Source of the DNA: Marinobacter azerbaijanicus | GTDB taxonomy: Bacteria > Pseudomonadota > Gammaproteobacteria > Pseudomonadales > Oleiphilaceae | Direction: 5' to 3' | DNA: 64,000 nt | NCBI RefSeq assembly: GCF_030250645.1 | Contig: NZ_JASSVS010000002.1 | Coordinates: forward strand, 62,001-126,000 | In this document: piece by piece, positions 57,252-64,000 of the stretch | How positions within the stretch are numbered: the stretch's first letter is position 1 | How the letters are laid out: every line of letters begins with the position of its first letter | Made by a program: the position numbers and the translations under genes | Notes under the pieces: generated by a model | Databases searched by the model: none | Told to the model about the DNA's origin: nothing | The model's input: only the letters and a program-made list of their open reading frames with translations

Positions 57252-57833
57252 ATGCAAAACCCAGCAAAAGCGATCGTTCTTGCTCTCCTGGTCGCCATAC
57301 CGTCACCTTTTATCCTTGGCTTTCTGTTGGTGACATTCACCCCGGAGCTCTTCCAGATTCTTTCACAGGCCGGCACAAGTGAGGATGCCACTAGCACCAC
57401 CTTTGTATTGGGGAGTCCCCAGGGTATTGCAGCCTATGTGATTGCCGTCATTCTGTTCGGCCTGGCCGGCTTTTTGACCGTGGCTCTGGCAGCCAAGAAA
57501 CCGTCAGAACTAAAGCAGCAGGCCCCTCGCGCCAGCACCGCACCGCGCCAGGCGCCGCAGGGCAAACAGTCCGAGCCGGATTATGACGACGATGATGATT
57601 ACGACGACACCACCCCTGAAGGCGACGAAGAGGGCACGGTGAAGTGGTTCAACGTCAAGAAAGGCTTCGGCTTTATTGTTCGTGACAGTGGCGACGAGGT
57701 GTTCGTTCACTTCCGTGCGATTCGTGGCCGCGGCCGCCGCGTACTACGCCAGGGCCAGCAGGTCCGGTTCAGTGTCGTGGAAGCAGACAAAGGCCTGCAG
57801 GCAGACAACGTCTCTATCCTGAGCGACGACTGA
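57252..57833 (+). CDS. Membrane-anchored cold-shock-domain protein
   Basis: A 193-residue protein with two membrane helices (about 7-29 and 58-80), a Pro/Gln-rich linker, a strongly acidic Asp-rich stretch (about 109-127) and a C-terminal cold-shock domain. In the latter, KGFGFIV (137-143) is RNP1 and VFVHF (150-154) is RNP2, so nucleic-acid binding is expected. Typical Csp proteins are 65-75 residues and soluble; tethering to the inner membrane is unusual. ATG 57252 is used; ATG 57234 is an alternative. A strong terminator follows. Confidence 0.85.
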   Translation: MQNPAKAIVLALLVAIPSPFILGFLLVTFTPELFQILSQAGTSEDATSTTFVLGSPQGIAAYVIAVILFGLAGFLTVALAAKKPSELKQQAPRASTAPRQAPQGKQSEPDYDDDDDYDDTTPEGDEEGTVKWFNVKKGFGFIVRDSGDEVFVHFRAIRGRGRRVLRQGQQVRFSVVEADKGLQADNVSILSDD

Positions 57834-57851
57834 CCTCCGGGACCTTGCGAC

Positions 57852-57884
57852 AAAAAAGGGGTAGCCAATGGCTACCCCTTTTTT
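57852..57884. terminator. Bidirectional intrinsic terminator
   Basis: A perfect 15-bp stem (57852-57866 with 57870-57884) with a three-base loop. It begins with six A and ends with six T, so it can serve the cold-shock-domain gene and the convergent small gene ending at 57892. Confidence 0.92.
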
Positions 57885-57891
57885 CATTCTG

Positions 57892-58269
57892 TCAGTTCCA
57901 GACCGCCAGCTGTTCGCCACGCTGATCCAGCCGCCACCAGCGCTCGTCTTCAACCGGCTCGCCCTCTTTCCAGTCACCGGGGCTGCAGCGAATTTCAGTG
58001 TCCATTGCCCGCCAGGCACTGCGGGCACAGTCCAGGTCAGAGTCCCAGGGTAAATCCTCCCCTTCCAGAATGAGAGACGTAAACCGCTTGCCACCAGCCC
58101 CCGGATACAGACTGACCCGGACTCTGTGCCCTCGATACCAGGCCGTCCCTTTCACTGCCTGGTTGCCCAGCGCGTTGTCTGCCAGCTCAATCTCATCAAG
58201 ATGATTGGCCAGCCAGTCCGATACTGCTGACGACTCAAGGTCACGAATGTAGATTTCGAGATCCTGCAC
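57892..58269 (-). CDS. Hypothetical protein, about 125 residues
   Basis: I do not recognise the family. The protein is soluble and acidic, rich in Trp (WLANHLDEIELADNALGNQ..., WWRLDQRGEQLAVWN). The GTG at 58269 is chosen because GGAG lies eight bases upstream; it overlaps the upstream AAA gene by 29 bases. An ATG at 58308 would give a longer overlap. Translational coupling to the Clp-N/AAA gene suggests a partner of that protein. Confidence 0.7.
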   Translation of the reverse strand: MQDLEIYIRDLESSAVSDWLANHLDEIELADNALGNQAVKGTAWYRGHRVRVSLYPGAGGKRFTSLILEGEDLPWDSDLDCARSAWRAMDTEIRCSPGDWKEGEPVEDERWWRLDQRGEQLAVWN

Positions 58270-59650
58270 CCTCTGTTTCTCCTGCCGGTTGGTCACAATG
58301 CACAACATAGTGAACCGGCCCGGGACGCGCTGCAACCCAGCGCTCCAGTTCATGACGAAGGTCGTCCACCTTCAGCCTGCGAAGGGTTCCCTCTGCCTTG
58401 CGTTCGTGCCAGGCCACTTCCGCCGCCGCCCGTTCAATGGCGACCTTTTCCAGGGACTGTTCCAGGCCTTCCAGTGGTTGATTCCTTGCCATTGCCACCA
58501 GGGCCTGGCGCCTGAGTGTATCGGTTGTTCCCGCCAGGGCCAGCCCTTCAATGGATCCGCGTTCTGCAAACAGATTCAGCCTTGCAGCCGCCCGCTCCAC
58601 CCACTGGATCATACCACCCGGAGACCCGACGAGCCGGCTCCGACTCGATGCCGCATAACGGATAAGCGGTTGCGACAGCTCAACATTCCAGTGTCGCTCA
58701 ATGGCCGGCTGGTGGGCAGTGAGTATGGCTGCTTTTTGCCCGGAGCTGGTCGCAGGCATGTCGAACACATCAAGATCCCTTCCCAGAAACCGCTCAAGCA
58801 GCCCTATGGACTCACCAGCATCCGGTGAATCAGGCCCCAGCATGATGATCGGGCCCGGGTACCCGGTCACCAGACCTCTGGCAATGCCATGCTCGGATGC
58901 CAGCATGGCAGCCAGATCCACCGGCGATATATTGTCCAGAACCAGTGCCGGACAGGCCCTGCGGTCACTGGCACTGACCGGCATCGCCGGGCCATCGCTG
59001 GCCATCACCTCCGCCTCGTTGCGAAGATCAAGTCTGACAAAGCCGGATTCCAGAAATGGCAGCAACGCCTGCAGCCAACTGGTTTTACCACTGCCCCTTG
59101 GCCCCCTGACCCACACCAGGGCCCCGGGAACCGATGCCAGGGTAATAGCCACATCTTCAGCCAGTGTCAGCCAATCAAGATCGGTAATCACCACGGGAGC
59201 ATCTCCCGGAACGGCTGTATCGGCAACCTGGTGCAGGTTTTCATCCTCTGCCGGCCAGCGGCTCACCAGTTCCAGCACGGCGACATAGGCTTTTTCCTGC
59301 AGCCGTTCGGCGTTACGCGTCAGCACCGATAACAGTACCGGCCAGTCCAGCCAGGGTGCATTGCTCAGTTCGCGGGCGCAGGAAAACCAGTACATGAGTT
59401 GCGAGGACAGCAGCCCCTCACCACCAACTTCCGTAACGATGGGCTGTTCACACTGGATAGTCCGGGTAAGTTCATCAAGATCGACACCGCAACCGCGAAG
59501 AAAATCGCAGATGACAGGTTCTCCGTCCAGCAGCGCCAGCAGGAAATCTTCCACGGTGATGGCATAGCCGCCACGATGGGCAACGCTGTCACGCGCTCGT
59601 TGCAGTGCAGTTTGACAGAGGGGGCTCAGGCATCCTTGCCAGTCTTCCAT
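58241..59650 (-). CDS. Clp-N/AAA-type ATPase-like protein, function unknown
   Basis: A 469-residue protein. The first 140 residues resemble a ClpA/ClpB N-terminal domain (LQRARDSVAHRGGYAITVEDFLLALL). A single P-loop module follows, with Walker A GPRGSGKT (183-190). The Walker B position reads ALVLDN (235-240): the catalytic Glu of ordinary AAA proteins is absent. There is no second AAA ring, no M domain and no ClpP-binding loop. It could be an ATP-binding, non-hydrolysing adaptor. Family name not known to me. Precedes a coupled small gene. Confidence 0.7.
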   Translation of the reverse strand: MEDWQGCLSPLCQTALQRARDSVAHRGGYAITVEDFLLALLDGEPVICDFLRGCGVDLDELTRTIQCEQPIVTEVGGEGLLSSQLMYWFSCARELSNAPWLDWPVLLSVLTRNAERLQEKAYVAVLELVSRWPAEDENLHQVADTAVPGDAPVVITDLDWLTLAEDVAITLASVPGALVWVRGPRGSGKTSWLQALLPFLESGFVRLDLRNEAEVMASDGPAMPVSASDRRACPALVLDNISPVDLAAMLASEHGIARGLVTGYPGPIIMLGPDSPDAGESIGLLERFLGRDLDVFDMPATSSGQKAAILTAHQPAIERHWNVELSQPLIRYAASSRSRLVGSPGGMIQWVERAAARLNLFAERGSIEGLALAGTTDTLRRQALVAMARNQPLEGLEQSLEKVAIERAAAEVAWHERKAEGTLRRLKVDDLRHELERWVAARPGPVHYVVHCDQPAGETEGAGSRNLHS

Positions 59651-59707
59651 TCACTTCTCCTTGTGATAATCAGAGGCATCGTCCTGATGCCGTGTTACTC
59701 AAACCGA

Positions 59708-61114
59708 TCAGACCCGGTTGTAGGTGTCTTCGAAACGCACGATGTCGTCCTCACCAAGGTAGCTTCCGGTCTGCACTTCTATCAGCTCCAGAGGAATCAC
59801 CCCCGGATTGGTCAGCCGATGGGTAACTCCCAGCGGAATATAGGTGGACTGGTCTTCGGTCAGCAGCAAAACGTCGTCCCCCCGGTTTACCGTCGCTGTT
59901 CCTTTGACTACCACCCAGTGCTCGGCACGGTGATGGTGTTTCTGCAGCGACAGGGAAGCGCCCGGCTTGACGGTAATACGCTTGACCTGAAAACGCTCGC
60001 CCATGGCAATGCCTTCGTAAGTTCCCCAGGGACGGTGCACCTTCTTGTGGAACCTGTGTTCGTGGCGGCCCTGAGCCTTAACCTGGGCAACCAGTTTCTT
60101 CACATCCTGAACCCGGTTACGGTCGGCCACCAATACCACATCATCGGTCTCAACGATGACGTGATCGGTTATACCCAGTGCAGCAATCAGTCGCCCCTCG
60201 GAGTGAATGTAGGAGCCGGAAACGTCTTCTGTGATGACATCTCCCCGACAGACATTGTTGTTCTCATCGTGGGGCTGAATGTCCCAGAGTGCAGACCAGG
60301 AGCCCACATCTGACCAGCCCGCGTCCAGCGGAACCACGACGGCGTCTCGGGTTTTCTCCATTACGGCGTAATCGATGGAGTCATCCGGGCAGGCCTTGAA
60401 GGCGTCGACTCCCACGCGGGTAAAATCCATGTCGGTGTTGCGCTCTTTCCACGCGGCCCGACAGGCTTTGATCATCTCCGGCTGCTGGCTTTCCAGCTCC
60501 TGCAGATAACGATCAGCCCGGAACAGGAACATGCCGCTGTTCCAGAAATAGTCGCCTTCTTCAAGATACCGGCGAGCCGTGTCTTCATCCGGTTTTTCCA
60601 CAAAGGCAGCCACGTCGTTATAGCCTTCATGGGCCTGGCCGGCCTTGATGTAGCCATAACCGGTGTGCGGTGCATTAGGTACGATGCCAAAAGTGACCAG
60701 TTTCCCTTCCCGGGCCGCCTCGGCGCCCTGACTTACAGCCTGGCGGAACACGTCCGGGCTCTTCAGCACGTGGTCCGAGGGCATCACCAGCAGTAATTCT
60801 TCGGGGTTTTCCTCAGCTGCTGCCAGTGCTGCCAGGGCGATTGCCGGAGCGGTGTTGCGGCCGACCGGCTCCAGGATGATGCCAGCGCTGCGCTCCGGCG
60901 CCTGGGCCTGTAGATGAGCCGCCACCACAAACCGGTGCTCCTCATTGGTGATCGCCATCACCCTGGCCTTGTCGCCCAGGGCCAGGCCACGGTCGATGGT
61001 TTCCGCCAGCAGGGTATCGTCAGACACCACCGGCAAAAACTGCTTGGGATAGGCTTCACGGGATAGTGGCCATAAACGGGTGCCGGAACCACCAGAAAGA
61101 ATCACTGCAAGCAT
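59708..61114 (-). CDS. Mannose-1-phosphate guanylyltransferase/mannose-6-phosphate isomerase
   Basis: A 468-residue bifunctional enzyme of the AlgA/ManC/CpsB type. The N-terminal half has the pyrophosphorylase signature LSGGSGTRLWPLSREAYPKQF and the FVEKP motif; the C-terminal half is a cupin-type isomerase domain with the metal ligands in QKHHHRAEHW. It supplies GDP-mannose for exopolysaccharide, LPS or osmolyte glycosides. It stands alone; the symbol (manC, algA or cpsB) cannot be decided from the sequence. Confidence 0.94.
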   Translation of the reverse strand: MLAVILSGGSGTRLWPLSREAYPKQFLPVVSDDTLLAETIDRGLALGDKARVMAITNEEHRFVVAAHLQAQAPERSAGIILEPVGRNTAPAIALAALAAAEENPEELLLVMPSDHVLKSPDVFRQAVSQGAEAAREGKLVTFGIVPNAPHTGYGYIKAGQAHEGYNDVAAFVEKPDEDTARRYLEEGDYFWNSGMFLFRADRYLQELESQQPEMIKACRAAWKERNTDMDFTRVGVDAFKACPDDSIDYAVMEKTRDAVVVPLDAGWSDVGSWSALWDIQPHDENNNVCRGDVITEDVSGSYIHSEGRLIAALGITDHVIVETDDVVLVADRNRVQDVKKLVAQVKAQGRHEHRFHKKVHRPWGTYEGIAMGERFQVKRITVKPGASLSLQKHHHRAEHWVVVKGTATVNRGDDVLLLTEDQSTYIPLGVTHRLTNPGVIPLELIEVQTGSYLGEDDIVRFEDTYNRV

Positions 61115-61222
61115 GGGTCGTCCTTGTCTTGAATTTTCGCGAATTTTACCCCAAAGGCCGCCGGATTGTCCTGCCGACAGCCATTAAGCCGGTTTCACTT
61201 TGGGTGCACATCGGTCGCCTGT

Positions 61223-61663
61223 TCACCAGGTGCCGGTATTTTCCATACTTGCCCAGGGCTCCCTGGGTGGCAACGACTCGCCTTCCTGGAGCAGTTCAAT
61301 GGAAATGCCATCCGGTGACCGGATAAACGCCATGTGGCCATCACGGGGTGGCCGGTTGATGGTAACGCCATTGGCCTGCAAGTGACTACACAGCGAATAG
61401 ATATCGTCCACCCGGTAGGCCAGATGCCCGAAGTTGCGGCCACCGGTGTATTCCTCCGGATCCCAGTTGTAGGTCAGTTCAATCATCGGAGACCTGTCTT
61501 CTCTGGCTCGCGCTTCATCATCCGGGGCTGCGAGGAACACCAGGGTGAAACGGCCCTTGTCACTACTCTTGCGATTGATTTCAACCATGCCCAGCAAGTC
61601 ACAGAAAAAGTGCAGGGTCTCATCCAGGTTGCTGACCCGGATCATTGTGTGAAGATACTGCAT
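61223..61663 (-). CDS. gloA: Lactoylglutathione lyase (glyoxalase I)
   Basis: A 146-residue VOC-fold enzyme that detoxifies the methylglyoxal-glutathione adduct. Metal ligands are visible as H5 (LHTMIRV), Glu in MIELTYNW, His in FGHLAYRV and Glu in [16 protein letters not shown] and NRP(P)[13 protein letters not shown] are typical of the bacterial nickel-type enzyme. Divergent from the DUF1853 gene with about 30 bases between starts. Confidence 0.93.
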   Translation of the reverse strand: MQYLHTMIRVSNLDETLHFFCDLLGMVEINRKSSDKGRFTLVFLAAPDDEARAREDRSPMIELTYNWDPEEYTGGRNFGHLAYRVDDIYSLCSHLQANGVTINRPPRDGHMAFIRSPDGISIELLQEGESLPPREPWASMENTGTW

Positions 61664-61694
61664 ATTGTTCCTCCTGTTGGGTTATCCTGCCGCC

Positions 61695-62618
61695 ATGAGT
61701 CAGCGTTCTGAAAGCACAGTCCATCTTCAATACCGCGTTCCAGCCGTGCGCCATCTGGCATGGATGTGTCATGCCCCCCAGCTTATCAGCTCTGCGATGG
61801 GATTTGCTCCGGAAAATCACCTGCCGCAAGACACGGAACAACGGTTGAAGGCCTGGGATAGCGCTCCCCACCGGGGTCCGGCGGTACTGACTGAAGAGCC
61901 TGCCCCGCGCCTGGGGCACTACTTCGAGCGTCTGTACGAATGCCTGATACAGGACCTGCTCGGCTGGGAGATTCTATTGAAGAACCAGCCCGTCAGAAAC
62001 AACGGCATTACCCTCGGCGAGCTGGATTTCGTGGTCCGGAATCCCGCGGATAATGTTGTTGAACACCACGAAATTGCGGTGAAGTTCTACCTTGGCCATC
62101 TCGATGCAGGGCGGGACATCCCCTTGTGGTACGGACCCAATTCAAGGGATCGTCTGGATATCAAAACCCAGCGGCTGATAAGCCACCAGAGCCAGATGTC
62201 CGAAAGGCCAGAGGCACTCACCCTTCTGGAGTCACTGGGCATTGAGACACCCACCCGGCCAAGGATTTTCATGCCCGGCTATCTGTTCTATCCGTTGGGT
62301 GAAACCGTCTCACCGCCCACTGGCATACCACCGGACCACCTTCGGGGTGACTGGCTCTATGTTGACGAACTGGACCAGATGATGGACAACACCAGACGCT
62401 GGATTCCGCTGATCAAGCCTCACTGGCTGGGCCCCTGGTGCCAGGAAGAGGCACCGGACTACCAGGAGACCGAAGCGGCGCTGGAGGTTGTCCGTTCAGC
62501 CGGCATTCCCAGACTGTTTGCGGTGCTCGAGCGATCTCCGGCGGATGGCTACTGGTGGGAAACATCGCGCCTGTTCGTGGTGCCAGCGGCCTGGCCCGAA
62601 CAGTCACGCAAGGGCTGA
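61695..62618 (+). CDS. DUF1853 family protein
   Basis: A 307-residue DUF1853 protein. N-terminal RHLAWMCHAPQL and the later GRYFERLYE-like segment (GHYFERLYECLIQDL) plus GELDFVVRN and EIAVKFYLG, which recall a PD-(D/E)xK nuclease-like core (Asp in ELDF, Glu and Lys in EIAVKFY), are recognisable. A nuclease function is inference only. ATG 61695 (MSQRSES) is used because the family core starts near VRHLAW. Faces gloA. Confidence 0.82.
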   Translation: MSQRSESTVHLQYRVPAVRHLAWMCHAPQLISSAMGFAPENHLPQDTEQRLKAWDSAPHRGPAVLTEEPAPRLGHYFERLYECLIQDLLGWEILLKNQPVRNNGITLGELDFVVRNPADNVVEHHEIAVKFYLGHLDAGRDIPLWYGPNSRDRLDIKTQRLISHQSQMSERPEALTLLESLGIETPTRPRIFMPGYLFYPLGETVSPPTGIPPDHLRGDWLYVDELDQMMDNTRRWIPLIKPHWLGPWCQEEAPDYQETEAALEVVRSAGIPRLFAVLERSPADGYWWETSRLFVVPAAWPEQSRKG

Positions 62619-62629
62619 ATCTGGCGCGC

Positions 62630-63691
62630 CTAAACGGTTTCAACCTCAACGCGGTTCCGGCCGCCTTCCTTGCTGCGATAGAGCGCACGATCTGCCCGGT
62701 TGATCGCGGAATTCAGGTCGTCCTCCCCGCGAAACTCGCTGACACCGGCACTGATGGTAATGTCGATCCGCTCTCCGCTCGGCGTCAGCCAGACATGGGA
62801 CAGGAGGGCCTCCCGCACACGTTCCGCACTGGCCTGGGCACTGTGCAGCTGCGTATCGGGAAGTACGGCAAGGAATTCCTCCCCACCCCACCGGGCAATC
62901 AGGTCCTGGGCACGCAACTGGGCCTTGATAATACCGGCAACCTCTTCAAGCACCCTGTCACCGGCTTCATGGCCATATTGATCGTTAATGGTCTTGAAGT
63001 GATCAATGTCGAGCACGAGGAATGCCGTCGGGTGGCCACTTCGCCGAAAACGGGCCAGTTCTTTCTCTGCCAGATAGGTCATGTGGCGACGATTGAAAAG
63101 GCCCGTAAGCGAATCCGTTGTTGCCATTCGCCGCAGCTTCCGGTTTGCTGAGGTCACCATGGTGAGATAGAAGAAAGAGAGATAACTGAACATGGCGAAT
63201 ACCACGCTCAGGTTGAACAGATAGACACCAAGCAGGGCACCGGGCGCAATGGGCTGCAATGGCTCAATGAACCACATCAGAAGGTACAGGGCCACGTAAT
63301 AACCCCATAAAGCGGCGAGCGCCACCACCGCCCCTTTCAGCCGCATACTGACGAACAGCGCCGGAATAAACATCAGCAGGTAATAGTGAAAGCCGCTCCC
63401 CCACCCAATGAGCACAACGCCAAGACCAGCATGAATAATCACTTCCGCCCAGATAAGAGTAATGGCCAGACGATTCTGTTGTTTGCCCAGAGCCCGGTAA
63501 GCCACCACGTACATGGTAACGCTGACCACGTTGATCCAGGCCAGGATCGGGGAATCAAGGAGATGGAAGAGAAAGAAAAACGCCACATCCACCGTGGCAG
63601 CAATCTGGCAACAGCGCCTGGCTACCTGCCAGAATTGCGGACGACGTTCCCTGATTGGCTCCCTGACTGACATGGATTTTGCCTGACTCAT
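62630..63691 (-). CDS. Membrane diguanylate cyclase (GGDEF)
   Basis: A 353-residue protein with about six membrane helices (residues 25-190) and a cytoplasmic GGDEF domain. The active site is WGGEEF; the RxxD inhibitory site lies five residues before it (RAQD), so product inhibition is expected. DSLTGLFNRRHM starts the domain. It makes cyclic di-GMP; the membrane region would sense the signal. ATG 63691 is the best start for the first helix; ATG 63673 is an alternative. Divergent from the LplT-like gene. Confidence 0.93.
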   Translation of the reverse strand: MSQAKSMSVREPIRERRPQFWQVARRCCQIAATVDVAFFFLFHLLDSPILAWINVVSVTMYVVAYRALGKQQNRLAITLIWAEVIIHAGLGVVLIGWGSGFHYYLLMFIPALFVSMRLKGAVVALAALWGYYVALYLLMWFIEPLQPIAPGALLGVYLFNLSVVFAMFSYLSFFYLTMVTSANRKLRRMATTDSLTGLFNRRHMTYLAEKELARFRRSGHPTAFLVLDIDHFKTINDQYGHEAGDRVLEEVAGIIKAQLRAQDLIARWGGEEFLAVLPDTQLHSAQASAERVREALLSHVWLTPSGERIDITISAGVSEFRGEDDLNSAINRADRALYRSKEGGRNRVEVETV

Positions 63692-63856
63692 AAGAATGGA
63701 TACTTCCCGGTTAATTGCCTTCAGATTACTCCGAAAATCACAAACCTGCCTCTCACAATCATAAGAAACCCGGATCCGGCGAATCCGGCACACTGCTTCA
63801 ACAAACGGTTTGTGGCAGACTACCGGGCACCAACAAGACAGCAATGGACACCAGTC

Positions 63857-64000
63857 ATGGATGATCACAGCCAGTTCCGGCTGCTTTCAGAACGGCGATT
63901 CCTGCCATTATTCCTGACGCAGTTCTCAGGAGCCTTTAACGACAACCTGTTCCGCAACATCCTTTTGTTGCTGATCACCTACGCCACCGGAGGGCTGCTG
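63857..64000 (+). CDS. LplT-like MFS transporter, 5' part (cut by window end)
   Basis: The first 48 residues of a membrane transporter. RRFLPLFLTQFSGAFNDNLFRN is the N-terminal signature of the lysophospholipid transporter LplT/acyl-ACP synthetase family (given in part: FLTQFSGAFNDNLFRN). It is followed by a hydrophobic segment. In many bacteria this MFS part is fused to an acyltransferase and an acyl-CoA ligase (Aas-like), which cannot be seen here. Confidence 0.85.
   Translation, partial: MDDHSQFRLLSERRFLPLFLTQFSGAFNDNLFRNILLLLITYATGGLL

Overview
The window reads as chromosome of a marine gammaproteobacterium, most likely Marinobacter or a close relative. This rests on gene content and order, not on a database search: a long rpsB-tsf-pyrH-frr-uppS-cdsA-dxr-rseP-bamA-skp-lpxD-fabZ-lpxA-lpxB-rnhB block, a polyhydroxyalkanoate synthase/depolymerase pair, a dimethylsulfoniopropionate (DMSP) catabolic cluster, and many signalling proteins. 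Coding density is high and most gene pairs overlap by ATGA or lie a few bases apart. No CRISPR array, insertion sequence, prophage or rRNA operon was seen. || Layout. 1-12.5 kb: a chemoreceptor with a c-type haem motif, an orphan protein, bolA-yciO, topoisomerase III, a three-gene signalling operon (response regulator, LysM/FecR surface protein, CHASE2 histidine kinase), a small lipoprotein, and a Crp/Fnr-type regulator divergent from a small membrane protein. 12.5-21.7 kb: a TerB-like protein, an SbcC/SbcD-like nuclease-ATPase pair, PHA synthase and depolymerase, and an HExxH-bearing CLCA_X-type protein with a strong LexA box upstream. 21.9-25.2 kb: phosphoribosyltransferase, small hydrolase and PRPP synthetase-like operon, then a stand-alone COG2187-type kinase-like protein. 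|| 25.4-34.7 kb is the most notable part. A DMSP cluster (dddD divergent from usp-dddT-dddB-dddC, then dddR) lies exactly between the initiator tRNA gene and a 67-bp imperfect direct repeat of that tRNA's 3' end plus its terminator. This is the footprint of an island inserted at a tRNA 3' end, although no integrase gene remains. The encoded path is: uptake by the BCCT carrier DddT, attack by DddD to release dimethyl sulfide and a 3-hydroxypropionyl product, oxidation by DddB, and CoA-dependent decarboxylating oxidation by DddC to acetyl-CoA, under LysR-type DddR. || 34.7-49.4 kb: tRNA-fMet and the conserved envelope/translation block on the minus strand. 49.7-57 kb: map, glnD, and the diaminopimelate/lysine genes dapC, dapD and dapE with a YffB-type gene inserted, then slyX. 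57-64 kb: a membrane-anchored cold-shock-domain protein, a two-gene unit with a Clp-N/AAA protein whose Walker B motif is unusual, mannose-1-phosphate guanylyltransferase, glyoxalase I, a DUF1853 protein, a diguanylate cyclase, and the start of an LplT-like transporter cut by the window edge.
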